This document shows positions 13,622-22,323 of a stretch of 29,082 nt of DNA, one piece after another. The notes below the pieces were generated by a model. That model did no database searches. It was given only the letters and a program-made list of their open reading frames with translations, and was not told where the DNA came from. The position numbers and the translations under genes are program-made. Positions within the stretch are counted from its first letter, which is position 1. Every line of letters starts with the position of its first letter. The stretch comes from BP-191 sp035940575. Its GTDB lineage: Bacteria > Actinomycetota > Actinomycetes > BP-191. The DNA lies in NCBI GenBank assembly GCA_035940575.1, contig DASZER010000066.1:1-29082 (forward strand), written 5' to 3'.

Positions 13622-15295
13622 GTGCGGAAGCTGCCCTTCGAGGACCCCGGGATCCCCGATCTCAGGTCGCCGGCACGCTTCGTCGCCAGGCTCGCGCGGA
13701 TGCAGGTCCCGACCCTCGCCGGCGGCGTGGTGTTCGGCGTCCTCTGGATGAGCTGCCAGGCCGTCGTCCCGTACGTCGTCGGCAAGGCGATCGACGAGGG
13801 GCTGCGCCGCCAGGACTCCGACGCGCTCGTCCGCTGGGTCGCGATCCTCGCCGCGGTCGGCGCCCTGCAGGCCGTGTCGGGCGTCACGCGCCACCGCTTC
13901 GCCGTCACGAACTGGATGGTCACCTGCTTCCGCATCGAGCAGTGGCTCGTACGTCACGTCGTGCGGCTCGGCGCGTCGCTGCCGCGGCGCACCAGCACCG
14001 GCGAGGTCGTCAGCATCGGCGCGACGGACGCGTCCTCGGTCGCGCACGCGCTCGACCTGTCGGCGCGCATGTCGGGCGCGATCGTGTCGTTCGTCCTCGT
14101 CTCGGTGCTGCTGCTGCGCGCCAGCCTCGTACTCGGGCTCGTCGTCGTGATCGGCGTGCCGCTGTTCACGCTCGCGCTCGGCCCGATCCTCAAGCCGCTG
14201 CACGCCCGCCAGGCGCGCCAGCGCGAGGCGCTCGGCGCCCTCACCGGCCTCGGCTCCGACACGGTCGCCGGGCTCCGCGTGCTGCGCGGCATCGGCGGCG
14301 AGGACGCGTTCGTCGAGCGCTACCGCGAGGAGTCGCAACGCGTCCGCCGCGCCGGCGTCGACGTCGCGCGGACCCAGTCGGTGCTCGACGCGACGCAGGT
14401 GCTCGTACCCGGCACGTTCGTCGTGCTCGTGACGTGGCTCGGCGCGCGGTTCGCGCTGGCGGGGCGCATCACGCCGGGCGAGCTGATCGCGTTCTACGGC
14501 TACGCCGCCTTCCTCGTCACGCCGCTTCGGACGCTGGCCGAGGCGGCGGACAAGTTCACGCGCGCGTTCGTCGCCTCGCGGCGCGTCATCACGCTGCTCG
14601 CCAACGACCCCGCCATCGCCGACGACGGCACCGCCGCCGAGCCGCCGTACGGCGTGCCGCTCGCCGACGCCGCGACGGGGCTCGTCGTGGAGCCCGGCCG
14701 CGTCACCGCCGTCGTCAGCGAGGACCCGCAGGAGACGAGCGCGCTGGCGGACCGGCTCGGCCGCTTCGCCGACGGCGACGTGACGCTCGGCGGCGTGCCG
14801 CTGCGCGACCTGCCGCTGGAGGCCGTACGCCGCCGCGTCGTCGTCGTGGACAAGAACCCGATGCTGTTCACCGGCAGGCTTCGCGACGAGATCGGCGGCG
14901 ACGCGTACGTCTCCGCCGTCGACGCGCAGGACGTGGTGGACGCGCTGCCCGACGGCCTCGACGCGGTCCTCGAGGAACGCGGCCGCTCCCTCTCCGGCGG
15001 CCAGCGGCAACGGCTCGTGCTCGCCCGCGCGCTCGCGACCGAGGCCGACGTGCTCGTCCTGGACGAGCCGACGAGCGCGGTCGACGCGCACACCGAGGCG
15101 CGGATCGCGGCGCGCCTGCGCGAGGCGCGAGGGGGACGTACGACCGTCGTCTGCACCACGAGCCCGTTGCTGCTCGACCGCGCCGACACCGTCGCGCTGC
15201 TGCACCGCGGCCGGGTCGTCGCGACGGGCACGCACCGCGAGCTGCTGCACACCTCGGCGGCGTACCGCACGGTCGTCACGCGGGGGGACGCGTGA
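13622..15295 (+). CDS. ABC exporter half-transporter, subunit 1 (degenerate Walker A, intact signature)
   Basis: The 557-residue product has an exporter-type membrane domain (about 30-320) and an ATPase domain (about 340-555). The nucleotide-binding loop is lost: where GxxGxGKST belongs it reads AVVSEDPQETS (363-373). The Q-loop Gln is Lys411 and the switch His is Thr513. In contrast the signature LSGGQ (457-461) and Walker B VLVLDE (to 482) are perfect. This is the pattern of the non-binding half of a heterodimer, donating its signature to the partner's ATP site. The GTG at 13622 has no ribosome site; a TAGCGT box suggests a leaderless start. Its TGA overlaps the GTG of subunit 2. Confidence 0.88.
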   Translation: MRKLPFEDPGIPDLRSPARFVARLARMQVPTLAGGVVFGVLWMSCQAVVPYVVGKAIDEGLRRQDSDALVRWVAILAAVGALQAVSGVTRHRFAVTNWMVTCFRIEQWLVRHVVRLGASLPRRTSTGEVVSIGATDASSVAHALDLSARMSGAIVSFVLVSVLLLRASLVLGLVVVIGVPLFTLALGPILKPLHARQARQREALGALTGLGSDTVAGLRVLRGIGGEDAFVERYREESQRVRRAGVDVARTQSVLDATQVLVPGTFVVLVTWLGARFALAGRITPGELIAFYGYAAFLVTPLRTLAEAADKFTRAFVASRRVITLLANDPAIADDGTAAEPPYGVPLADAATGLVVEPGRVTAVVSEDPQETSALADRLGRFADGDVTLGGVPLRDLPLEAVRRRVVVVDKNPMLFTGRLRDEIGGDAYVSAVDAQDVVDALPDGLDAVLEERGRSLSGGQRQRLVLARALATEADVLVLDEPTSAVDAHTEARIAARLREARGGRTTVVCTTSPLLLDRADTVALLHRGRVVATGTHRELLHTSAAYRTVVTRGDA

Positions 15296-17034
15296 GCGAG
15301 CAGCTCCCCGTCGCGGGCACGCCCGAGGTCCGCGCGTACACCCGCATGCTGATGCGCCGGCACCCGCGCGCGCTGCTCGCCTCCGTCGGCCTGTACGCCG
15401 CCGCCGCCGTCGCGGGCCTCGCCGGGCCGCCGCTGCTGGGCCGCCTGGTCGAGTCCGTCTCGCGCGGCACGACGCGTGCCCACGTCGACAGGGTCGCCCT
15501 GGTGCTGGCGGCGTTCGTGCTGCTCCAGACCGTGCTGACGCGCCTGTCGCACCTGGTCTCGCTGACCCTCGGCGAGCGCATCTTCGCCGAGCTGCGCGAG
15601 GACTTCCTCGCGCGCGTGGTCGACCTGCCGCTGTCGACCGTCGAGCGCGCCGGCACCGGCGACCTCATCTCGCGGATGACCGCCGACATCGACACGATGG
15701 CGCGCACCGTCCGCCACGCGCTCCCCGAGGTCGTCGTCGCCGGGACGACCACGGTGCTGACGGTGGTGGCGGCGTTCGTCGTCGCGCCGCGAGTCGCGGT
15801 CGCCGTGCTCGTCGTCGTGCCGCCGCTGTGGGTGTCGACGCGCTGGTACCTGCGGCGCGCGCCCGAGGCGTACCTGCGCGAACGCCGCCGCTGGGCCCGC
15901 CTCGTCGGCGGCCTGTCCGAGACCGCCGAGGGCGCGCGGACCGTCGAGGCGATGGGCCTGCAACGCCACCGCGTCGCCGTGACCGACGAGCACGTCGCGC
16001 GGTCGTTCGAGGCGGAGGTCCGCTCGCTCAACCTCCGCAGCCGGTGGTACCCCGTGGTCGACGTGTCGTTCGTCGCGCCGGTCGTGACGACGTTGCTGCT
16101 CGGCGCGTGGCTGCACGCGCGCGGCGACGCCTCGCTCGCGCAGGTGACGGCGGTGACGTTGTACGTCCAGCAGCTCCTCGACCCGCTCGACCGGCTGCTC
16201 GGCTGGCTGGACGAGCTCCAGCTCGGCGCCACGTCGCTCGCCCGGCTCGTCGGCGTCACCGCCGTGCCCGACGACCGTGCCGCGACCGGCGAGGAGCCGG
16301 CGCACGAACGCCTCGAGGTCGAGGACGTGCGCTTCGCCTACACCGACGCCCGCGACGTGCTGCACGGCGTGGACCTCGACGTGCGCCCCGGCGAGCGGCT
16401 CGCCGTCGTCGGCCCCTCGGGCGCCGGCAAGTCCACGCTCGGCCGGCTGCTCGCGGGCGTGCACGGCCCGCGTACGGGCCGCGTCGCGGTCGGCGGCGTG
16501 CCGTTGCTGGAGCTGCCGCTCGAACGCCTGCGCCGCGAGGTCGCGCTCGTGACGCAGGAGCACCACGTGTTCGTCGGGACGCTCGCCGAGAACCTCCGCC
16601 TCGCCGCGCCAGGCGCCGACGACGGCACGCTGCGCGCGGCGCTGGAGGCCGTGGACGCGCTGGAGTGGGTGGACGCGCTGCCCGACGGGCTCGCCACCAA
16701 GGTCGGCTCCGGCGGCCACGCGCTGACGCCCGCGCAGGCGCAGCAGGTCGCGCTCGCGCGGCTCGTGCTCGTCGACCCGCACACGCTCGTGCTGGACGAG
16801 GCGACGTCGCTGCTCGACCCGCGCGCCGCCCGCCACCTCGAACGCTCCCTCGGCGCCGTGCTGCGGGGACGTACCGTCGTCGCGATCGCCCACCGGCTGC
16901 ACACCGCGCACGACGCCGACCGCGTCGCAGTCGTGGAGGACGGGCGCGTGACCGAGCTCGGCGCGCACGACGACCTGCTCGCGAGGGGCGGCTCGTACGC
17001 GTCCCTCTGGCACTCCTGGAAGGCCGACTCCTAG
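15292..17034 (+). CDS. ABC exporter half-transporter, subunit 2 (intact Walker A, degenerate signature)
   Basis: The 580-residue product has a membrane domain (about 25-320) and an ATPase domain (about 340-575). Walker A GPSGAGKST (374-382), Q-loop Gln422, Walker B LVLDE (Glu503) and switch His534 are intact. The signature is LTPAQ (478-482), lacking both glycines. The defects are thus the mirror image of subunit 1, so the dimer should have one working composite ATP site (this Walker A with the partner's LSGGQ) and one dead site. Lipids, peptides or drugs are possible substrates; nothing here decides. Translation is coupled through GTGA. The TAG stop shares CTAG with the convergent lipoprotein gene. 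Confidence 0.9.
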   Translation: MSEQLPVAGTPEVRAYTRMLMRRHPRALLASVGLYAAAAVAGLAGPPLLGRLVESVSRGTTRAHVDRVALVLAAFVLLQTVLTRLSHLVSLTLGERIFAELREDFLARVVDLPLSTVERAGTGDLISRMTADIDTMARTVRHALPEVVVAGTTTVLTVVAAFVVAPRVAVAVLVVVPPLWVSTRWYLRRAPEAYLRERRRWARLVGGLSETAEGARTVEAMGLQRHRVAVTDEHVARSFEAEVRSLNLRSRWYPVVDVSFVAPVVTTLLLGAWLHARGDASLAQVTAVTLYVQQLLDPLDRLLGWLDELQLGATSLARLVGVTAVPDDRAATGEEPAHERLEVEDVRFAYTDARDVLHGVDLDVRPGERLAVVGPSGAGKSTLGRLLAGVHGPRTGRVAVGGVPLLELPLERLRREVALVTQEHHVFVGTLAENLRLAAPGADDGTLRAALEAVDALEWVDALPDGLATKVGSGGHALTPAQAQQVALARLVLVDPHTLVLDEATSLLDPRAARHLERSLGAVLRGRTVVAIAHRLHTAHDADRVAVVEDGRVTELGAHDDLLARGGSYASLWHSWKADS

Positions 17035-17930
17035 GTCGCGGTCTCGAACTCCCGGTCGGTCATGACAGCCGTGGGGGCCTCGATGGACACCGGCTTGCCG
17101 TGGTCGGTCAGCGTCACGATCGTCTCCACGGACCTCACGACGCCGGCGAGCTGCCCCTGCCCGGCCTTGGTCCACGCCTGGCGGTACGCCTCGATGGCGT
17201 CGAACGTCACGCGCGTGACCAGCCCGCCGGTGACCTCGACGGCGACCTGGACGGTGCCGGTCAGCGCGTCGAGGTCGACGCCCGCGTCGCGCAGCACCTT
17301 GACGCTGCTCAACCCGGGCGCGGCGAGGATCGCGACGGGCGCGGTCACGTCGACGTAGTACGTGTTGCCGAAGGTCGGGACGTTCGTGGCGGTCGCCGCG
17401 GAGAGCATCTCGACCGCGGCGGGGAAGCGCTGCACCTCGACGTTCATGCCGGTACTGCTCGCCACGTCCTTGTGCGTGATCCGCAGCCACTTCGACCTGA
17501 TGGACGCGGGCCACGCCGGCATCTGGAGGTAGCCCTCGTTGCCGATGGCGATCGAGTGGACCGCGAGGCTGTCGATGTCGACGTCCTCGCCCATGAGCTG
17601 GTTCACGAGCTCCTTGGGCTTCGCGTCGAACGTCTGCGTCACCCTGATGCGGTCGTTGCGGAGGTCGTACGCGCCCTCGCGGAGCATCGTGAAGTGACCG
17701 TACTGGAACGACGTCGTCGCCTCGACCGAGAACGACGCGGTGCCCTTCGCGCGGGTCGCGGCGACCGCGGCCTTGACGACCGCGAGCGGGGCGAGCGTCG
17801 GCGTCGGTGTCGCCGACGCCGTGGTGGGCGCGGCGGTGGTCGGCGGTGGCGCGGTCGCGACCGGCGCCTTGGCCGCGCCGCCGCACGCCGACAGCGTCAC
17901 CGCCAGCGCGAGCACGGGAAGCGTGCGCAT
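17031..17930 (-). CDS. LppX/LprG-like lipoprotein
   Basis: The 299-residue product has a lipoprotein signal with lipobox LSAC (Cys16), a Pro/Thr/Ala-rich linker to about 50, then a domain starting LAVVKAAVAATRAKGTASFSVE. The pattern of repeated strands (GAYDLRNDRIRVTQTFD, GNEGYLQMPAWPA, SKWLRI, GLVTRVTFDAIEAYR) resembles the LppX_LprAFG fold, which carries lipids across the envelope in mycobacteria. The fold assignment is by impression and not secure. GGGAG sits just before the ATG at 17930. It is the last gene of a minus-strand run with the glyoxalase gene 13 bases upstream. Its stop overlaps the ABC gene's stop in CTAG. Confidence 0.75.
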   Translation of the reverse strand: MRTLPVLALAVTLSACGGAAKAPVATAPPPTTAAPTTASATPTPTLAPLAVVKAAVAATRAKGTASFSVEATTSFQYGHFTMLREGAYDLRNDRIRVTQTFDAKPKELVNQLMGEDVDIDSLAVHSIAIGNEGYLQMPAWPASIRSKWLRITHKDVASSTGMNVEVQRFPAAVEMLSAATATNVPTFGNTYYVDVTAPVAILAAPGLSSVKVLRDAGVDLDALTGTVQVAVEVTGGLVTRVTFDAIEAYRQAWTKAGQGQLAGVVRSVETIVTLTDHGKPVSIEAPTAVMTDREFETAT

Positions 17931-17943
17931 CGGGTCTCCCTCA

Positions 17944-18297
17944 CTAGTCCGTGCGCGGGCGCAGGATGCAGAACTCGTTCCCCTCGATGTCGCGGAGCAC
18001 CTGCCACGCCTCGTGGTCGAAGACGTCGTTCGCCTTCGTCGCGCCGTGCGCGAGCGCCGCCTCGACCGCCTTGTCGAAGTCCTCGGACAGCAGGTCGAGG
18101 TGCAGGCGGTTCTTCGTCGTCTTCGCGTCCGGCACTCGCAGGAAGTCCAGGCGCGGGAACCCGTCCACGTGCAGCTCCGCGTCGCCCTGGAAGTCGACCT
18201 CGAACCTGCCGCCGAGGAGGCCGTGCCACCACTGCGCGAGGCGCGGCGGGTCGGCACAGTCGATCGCGACCGCGGCCAGACCTGCGAGGTGGTTCAT
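17944..18297 (-). CDS. Glyoxalase/VOC-fold protein
   Basis: The 117-residue product is one vicinal-oxygen-chelate domain: LAAVAIDCADPPRLAQWW at the start, NRLHLDLLSEDFD in the centre and GNEFCILRP at the end are typical of the actinobacterial glyoxalase-like group. The substrate cannot be told, and many members have no known activity. GGAGGT lies 6 bases before the ATG at 18297. The ATG overlaps the stop of the nucleotidyltransferase gene (ATGA), so the two are translationally coupled. Confidence 0.85.
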   Translation of the reverse strand: MNHLAGLAAVAIDCADPPRLAQWWHGLLGGRFEVDFQGDAELHVDGFPRLDFLRVPDAKTTKNRLHLDLLSEDFDKAVEAALAHGATKANDVFDHEAWQVLRDIEGNEFCILRPRTD

Positions 18298-18989
18298 GTC
18301 GTGACCTCCGTGAGGAACGCGAGCCCGGCGTCGATCGCACGCAACGCGCCCGCCGGCGTCGCGCCGCCCGCATGGTAGGCGGTGAGCGCGTCGTGGAACG
18401 CCCGCGCCCTGCTCCCCGCCGGCTCGGTGAGTCGCTCGATCGCGTCGCGCTTCGGCAGCGTCCAGACCGGCAGCGGGTCGTCGGCGGTCGTGACGAGGGT
18501 GGCGTAGAGGGCGGGCCAGACGTCGGTCGCCAGCAGGCGGACCTCGCGTTCGAGCCTGCCGCCGCCGCTGTCGAGCAACGTCTCGCAGGCCCGGGGCCGC
18601 GCGCGCCGCACGCGTTCGAGGGTCCGCGCCGCGCCCGCCCGTACGTCGTCCGCCGTCGCCTCCGGAGCGGGGCACGTGCCTTCGAGCAGCCGCCACGTGC
18701 CCGGCACCAACGGCTCCGCCGCGTCCGCGCGCGTCGCGTGGCACTGCACGTACGCGAACGGCACCGCGTCCACCGCCGCGAGGTCGGCGTGGATCGCGCG
18801 GACGAGCGGCCACGGCAGGTGGTCGCCGTCGAACGCCTCCGGCGCGAGGTACAGCCGCAGGTCCAGGTCGCTCGACCCCGGCACGATGTCGCCGCGCACG
18901 TACGACCCGAACGCCACCAGCCCCACGAGCCACGGCCGCGCGTGCCGCGCGTACACCTCGGCCACGGCCGCGACGACGTCCTCGGTCAC
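18294..18989 (-). CDS. Nucleotidyltransferase-fold protein
   Basis: The 231-residue product opens with the polymerase-beta-type nucleotidyltransferase signature: GSYVRGDIVPGSSDLDL, with G28-S29 and the metal-binding pair D41 and D43. The rest is mostly helical and Arg/Asp-rich, with a possible helical bundle (residues about 125-225) of the kind found in aminoglycoside-type or minimal transferases. The target is unknown: antibiotic, protein or nucleic acid are all open. The GTG at 18989 lacks a ribosome site but TAGGGT lies 8 bases upstream, indicating a leaderless start. It begins 29 bases after the upstream exported-protein gene and overlaps the glyoxalase gene. Confidence 0.75.
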   Translation of the reverse strand: MTEDVVAAVAEVYARHARPWLVGLVAFGSYVRGDIVPGSSDLDLRLYLAPEAFDGDHLPWPLVRAIHADLAAVDAVPFAYVQCHATRADAAEPLVPGTWRLLEGTCPAPEATADDVRAGAARTLERVRRARPRACETLLDSGGGRLEREVRLLATDVWPALYATLVTTADDPLPVWTLPKRDAIERLTEPAGSRARAFHDALTAYHAGGATPAGALRAIDAGLAFLTEVTT

Positions 18990-18997
18990 GCCGCCGG

Positions 18998-19003
18998 ACC
19001 CTA
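18998..19003 (-). promoter_or_regulatory. -10 box TAGGGT for leaderless nucleotidyltransferase mRNA
   Basis: TAGGGT on the minus strand ends 8 bases before the GTG at 18989, the same spacing as TAGCGT before the ABC gene. No -35 is clear. It may provide an internal start within the 20601-17031 gene run. Confidence 0.35.
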
Positions 19004-19018
19004 CCGACGCCCGGCCGG

Positions 19019-19540
19019 TCAGGGGACGCGGTGCGCGGCGACGAGCGCCACGAGGTGCGCGTAGAGGGCGTCGTTGCCCCTGCGGGTGGCGCCCGACGGG
19101 CTCGTGGCGAGCCGGCAGCCCTGGCCGTGCACGCGTACGACGGTCACGCCGCCGGGCGCGGTGAACGTCAGCGTCACCGCCCGCGCGTCGTCGGACGGGC
19201 ACGACGTGAGCCGCCGGGGGAGCTCCGGCAACGCGTTGAGGCGCGCGACCAGCGCCGCGAGCTCGCGCCCGCCGCCGACGCGTGCCGTGACGGTGCGGCA
19301 GGGCTTCGCGTTCAGGCCGTCGTACTCGACGGCGACGACGTCGGTCGCGTCCGACGGCACCCGCCACGCGGCGCCGTCACCGGCGACGTCCTCGCCGCGG
19401 AACGGGTCCTGGCAGAAGGTCGCGACCGGCGGCGACGCCGTGACCGAAGGACGCGCGGCGGTCGGGCCACCGTCGGCACGCGCGGCACACGCCGCCGTCG
19501 CCGCGGTGGCCACGACCAGCATCGCCTTCGTCAGCCGCAT
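19019..19540 (-). CDS. Exported (possible lipo-) protein of unknown function
   Basis: The 173-residue product has an N-terminal hydrophobic segment, MRLTKAMLVVATAATAAC, with Cys18 in a poor lipobox (TAAC, lacking the usual Leu). It could be a lipoprotein or simply secreted. The mature part contains four more cysteines (FCQDPF, KPCRTV, TSCPSDD, GQGCRL) and a strand-rich pattern (VTLTFTAPGGVTVVRVHG). I do not recognise the family. The ATG lies inside the last codons of the G1 protease gene (10-base overlap), so the two are likely made together. An inhibitor or partner of the protease would be a guess. Confidence 0.7.
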   Translation of the reverse strand: MRLTKAMLVVATAATAACAARADGGPTAARPSVTASPPVATFCQDPFRGEDVAGDGAAWRVPSDATDVVAVEYDGLNAKPCRTVTARVGGGRELAALVARLNALPELPRRLTSCPSDDARAVTLTFTAPGGVTVVRVHGQGCRLATSPSGATRRGNDALYAHLVALVAAHRVP

Positions 19541-20601
19541 GTGATCCAGCTCGTTCGGAACGCGTGAGTGGAGGTCCATCCACTCGTCTTGTTGATCGTA
19601 ACTCCGGTCTTGCTGACCATGTTGAGCTGAACGTTCGGAACGGTCTGGCCGCCGCGCCACACGTTGTTCTGGTCGAGCCCCTGGGCGTACGAGAAGTTCG
19701 CGTAGCTGTGTCGCGACAGCTTGTACGGCAGGCGCGTCTGCAGGTCCTGCGGCCTCTCGTCGATGAACTCGGCACTCGTGCTGTCGTAGAACTCGCGGCC
19801 GAGTGCCTTCACGTACGTCGAGGTCGCGCCGGTGGTGGAGTTCCGGACCGTGAAGTGCGCCCACGACTTCGAGACGTCGTAGTCCACGTACGCGTACGCG
19901 GCGTCGCCCGTCGAGAACGCCGGCGCGTCCGATCGCAGCGCGGACATCGCCACGACCCCGGTGTCCGACGCCGGGCTGATGTACTCGAGCCACGCGAAGG
20001 GGTTGCCCTTGTTGAGGTCGACGCCCGCCTGGATGAGGCTCTGCGTGCCGTAGCCGCGGAGCCCGGCCCACAGGAGCTCGTCCTCCGGGTCGGTGCAGGT
20101 CAACGTGTACGACGGCACGACGAACGACGTCTGTGCGGCGTGGTACCGATACGTCCCGCCCTTCGCGACGCCACCCGACCAGATGTTGTCACCGGTGGCT
20201 CCGGACGCCGGGTCGATGGAGAGCAGCCCGTCCGACGTGGAGCCGCGGACGTCGCTCACGCACAGCGTGGGCCGCCCGCCGCGGACGTAGTTGCGGAACG
20301 TCGTCTGCCACTGGAGGAGCTGCACGGCGTCGGCCGGCCGCGCCGGGAACGCGTACTGCGCGAGCTCCGCGTCGGGGGCGGCCAGCGGCGTCCACCCCGC
20401 GGGAGGGACGGGCGCCCCGATCAGGGACCCGTCCGGCTCCCGGAACCAGTAGGTGACGCCGCCCTTGCCGTCGGCGTCGGCCCGCACCATCGGCAGCTCA
20501 CCCCCCGCCTGGCAGGACGTAGCGGCCGCCGTTGCGTGACCGCCCACGACCGTGGTGAGAACGAGCGATACCGACAGCAGAAGACGGTTGCGATTCCTCA
20601 T
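19531..20601 (-). CDS. Secreted G1-family (eqolisin-type) glutamic endopeptidase
   Basis: The 356-residue product has a signal peptide (about 1-27, ending TAAA), an N-terminal region to about 130 that may be a propeptide, and a domain matching peptidase G1/A4: NIWSGGVAKGG, LLWAGLRGYG, LIQAGVDLNKGNPFAWLEY, VRNSTTG and SAEFIDERP. In the fungal enzymes the catalytic pair is a Gln in the QxGVD motif and a Glu in AEWI; here these are Q191 and E278. Known members act at acid pH. The start ATG 20601 follows a G-run. The downstream gene overlaps it by 10 bases. Family membership is recognised from motifs, without an alignment. Confidence 0.8.
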   Translation of the reverse strand: MRNRNRLLLSVSLVLTTVVGGHATAAATSCQAGGELPMVRADADGKGGVTYWFREPDGSLIGAPVPPAGWTPLAAPDAELAQYAFPARPADAVQLLQWQTTFRNYVRGGRPTLCVSDVRGSTSDGLLSIDPASGATGDNIWSGGVAKGGTYRYHAAQTSFVVPSYTLTCTDPEDELLWAGLRGYGTQSLIQAGVDLNKGNPFAWLEYISPASDTGVVAMSALRSDAPAFSTGDAAYAYVDYDVSKSWAHFTVRNSTTGATSTYVKALGREFYDSTSAEFIDERPQDLQTRLPYKLSRHSYANFSYAQGLDQNNVWRGGQTVPNVQLNMVSKTGVTINKTSGWTSTHAFRTSWITCG

Positions 20602-20633
20602 GATGGCCCCCCCATCGTCTTGTCGAGGGGGTC

Positions 20634-20639
20634 ACCGTA
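20634..20639 (-). promoter_or_regulatory. Possible -10 box (TACGGT) of the G1 protease operon
   Basis: TACGGT on the minus strand lies 32 bases before the ATG at 20601, within the 104-base gap after guaA. The region upstream gives only TGGCTG as a weak -35 at 17 bases. I see no strong terminator after guaA, so read-through is also possible. Confidence 0.3.
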
Positions 20640-20705
20640 GGCGCGAGAGAGGGAGCCAGCCAGGGGGGTAGCGCGGAAAGCTCTCGGACGGCCGAACGGT
20701 CCCCG

Positions 20706-22283
20706 CTACTCCCACTCGATGGTGCCGGGGGGCTTGCTCGTGACGTCGAGGACGACGCGGTTGACCGCGCGGACCTCGTTGGTGATGCGGGTCGAGATGC
20801 GGGCCAGCACGTCGTACGGCACCCGGGTCCAGTCGGCGGTCATGGCGTCCTCGCTCGACACGGGGCGCAGCACGACAGGGTGGCCGTACGTACGCCCGTC
20901 GCCCTGCACGCCGACCGACCGCACCTCCGCGAGCAGCACGACGGGGCACTGCCAGATGTCGCGGTCGAGGCCGGCGCGGGAGAGCTCCTCGCGCGCGATG
21001 GCGTCGGCCTCGCGCAGCACCTCGAGCCGCTCGCGCGTGACCTCGCCGACGATGCGGATGCCGAGACCGGGGCCGGGGAACGGCTGGCGCCAGACGATCT
21101 CGGGCGGCAGGCCGAGCTCCTCGCCGACGCGGCGGACCTCGTCCTTGAAGAGCTTGCGCAGCGGCTCGACCAGCGCGAACTGCAGGTCGTCGGGCAGGCC
21201 GCCGACGTTGTGATGGCTCTTGATGGTGGCCGCGCCCTCGCCGCCGCCCGACTCGACGATGTCGGGGTACAGCGTGCCCTGCACGAGGAAGTCGACGGTC
21301 TCGCCGTGGGCGCCCGCGTCGGCGACGACGGAGCGCGCGGCCTCCTCGAACACGCGGATGAACTCGCGCCCGATCGCCTTGCGCTTGGCCTCGGGCTCGG
21401 TGACGCCGGCCAGCGCGCCGAGGAAGCGCTCGGACGCGTCCACGACCACGAGCCGCACGCCGGTCGACGCGACGAAGTCCTTCTCGACCTGCTCGGCCTC
21501 GCCCTTGCGCAGCAGCCCGTGGTCTACGAACACGCAGGTGAGCTGGTCCCCGACCGCCTTGTGCACCAACGCCGCCGCGACCGACGAGTCGACGCCTCCC
21601 GACAGGCCGCAGATGAGGCGCTTGCCGCCGACCTGCGCGCGGATCGCGTCGACGGCCTCGTCGACGATGTTGACCATCGTCCACGACGGCTGGCAGCCGG
21701 CGCCCTCGTAGAGGAACTGCTCGAGGACCTTCTGGCCGTACGCGGTGTGCATGACCTCGGGGTGGAACTGCACGCCGTAGAGCCGCCGCGCGCCGTCCTC
21801 GAACGCCGCCACGGGCGCGCCCTCGGACCTCGCGGTGACGACGAACCCCGACGGGGCCGCCGCGACGCAGTCGCCGTGCGACATCCAGACGTCCTGCTCC
21901 AACGGCAGCCCGTGGAACAGCGTCCGCTCCTCCGTCACGGTGAGCGTCGTCCGGCCGAACTCCGCGACGCCCGTCCGCGCGACGTCGCCGCCGAGCGCGC
22001 GCGCCATCGCCTGGAAGCCGTAGCAGATGCCGAACGTCGGCACGCCCGTCTCGAACAGCTCCGCCGACACCTGCGGCGCGCCCTCGGCGTACACCGACGC
22101 GGGGCCGCCCGACAGGATGATCGCCTTGGGCCGCCTCGCCAGCATCTCGGCGACGGGCATCGTGTGCGGCACGATCTCGCTGTACACCCGCGCCTCGCGC
22201 ACCCGGCGGGCGATGAGCTGCGCGTACTGCGCGCCGAAGTCGACGACGAGGACGGTGTCGAAGCCGTTCGCGGAAACGCTCAT
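20706..22283 (-). CDS. guaA: GMP synthase (glutamine-hydrolysing)
   Basis: The 525-residue cytosolic enzyme converts XMP, ATP and glutamine to GMP. The class-I amidotransferase domain has nucleophile C87 in FGICYG and H174, E176 in FHPE. The ATP-pyrophosphatase domain has the PP-loop SGGVDSS (228-234). The C-terminal dimerisation domain ends KPPGTIEWE as in typical GuaA. AGAGGG lies 5 bases before the ATG at 22283, and TAGGAT further upstream may be its -10. It is on the same strand as guaB and guaB3 but separated from them by about 3.6 kb with secreted-protein genes, so it is not in one operon with them. Confidence 0.98.
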   Translation of the reverse strand: MSVSANGFDTVLVVDFGAQYAQLIARRVREARVYSEIVPHTMPVAEMLARRPKAIILSGGPASVYAEGAPQVSAELFETGVPTFGICYGFQAMARALGGDVARTGVAEFGRTTLTVTEERTLFHGLPLEQDVWMSHGDCVAAAPSGFVVTARSEGAPVAAFEDGARRLYGVQFHPEVMHTAYGQKVLEQFLYEGAGCQPSWTMVNIVDEAVDAIRAQVGGKRLICGLSGGVDSSVAAALVHKAVGDQLTCVFVDHGLLRKGEAEQVEKDFVASTGVRLVVVDASERFLGALAGVTEPEAKRKAIGREFIRVFEEAARSVVADAGAHGETVDFLVQGTLYPDIVESGGGEGAATIKSHHNVGGLPDDLQFALVEPLRKLFKDEVRRVGEELGLPPEIVWRQPFPGPGLGIRIVGEVTRERLEVLREADAIAREELSRAGLDRDIWQCPVVLLAEVRSVGVQGDGRTYGHPVVLRPVSSEDAMTADWTRVPYDVLARISTRITNEVRAVNRVVLDVTSKPPGTIEWE

Positions 22284-22323
22284 CTACGCCCTCTCGCCGG
22301 GCCGCGTACGTGGGAAGGGCCTC

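Noticed and set aside
18294..18989. Nucleotidyltransferase as the toxin of a MenA/MNT-HEPN type system
   Set aside because: There is no adjacent HEPN protein or antitoxin; the partner overlapping it is a glyoxalase-fold protein.
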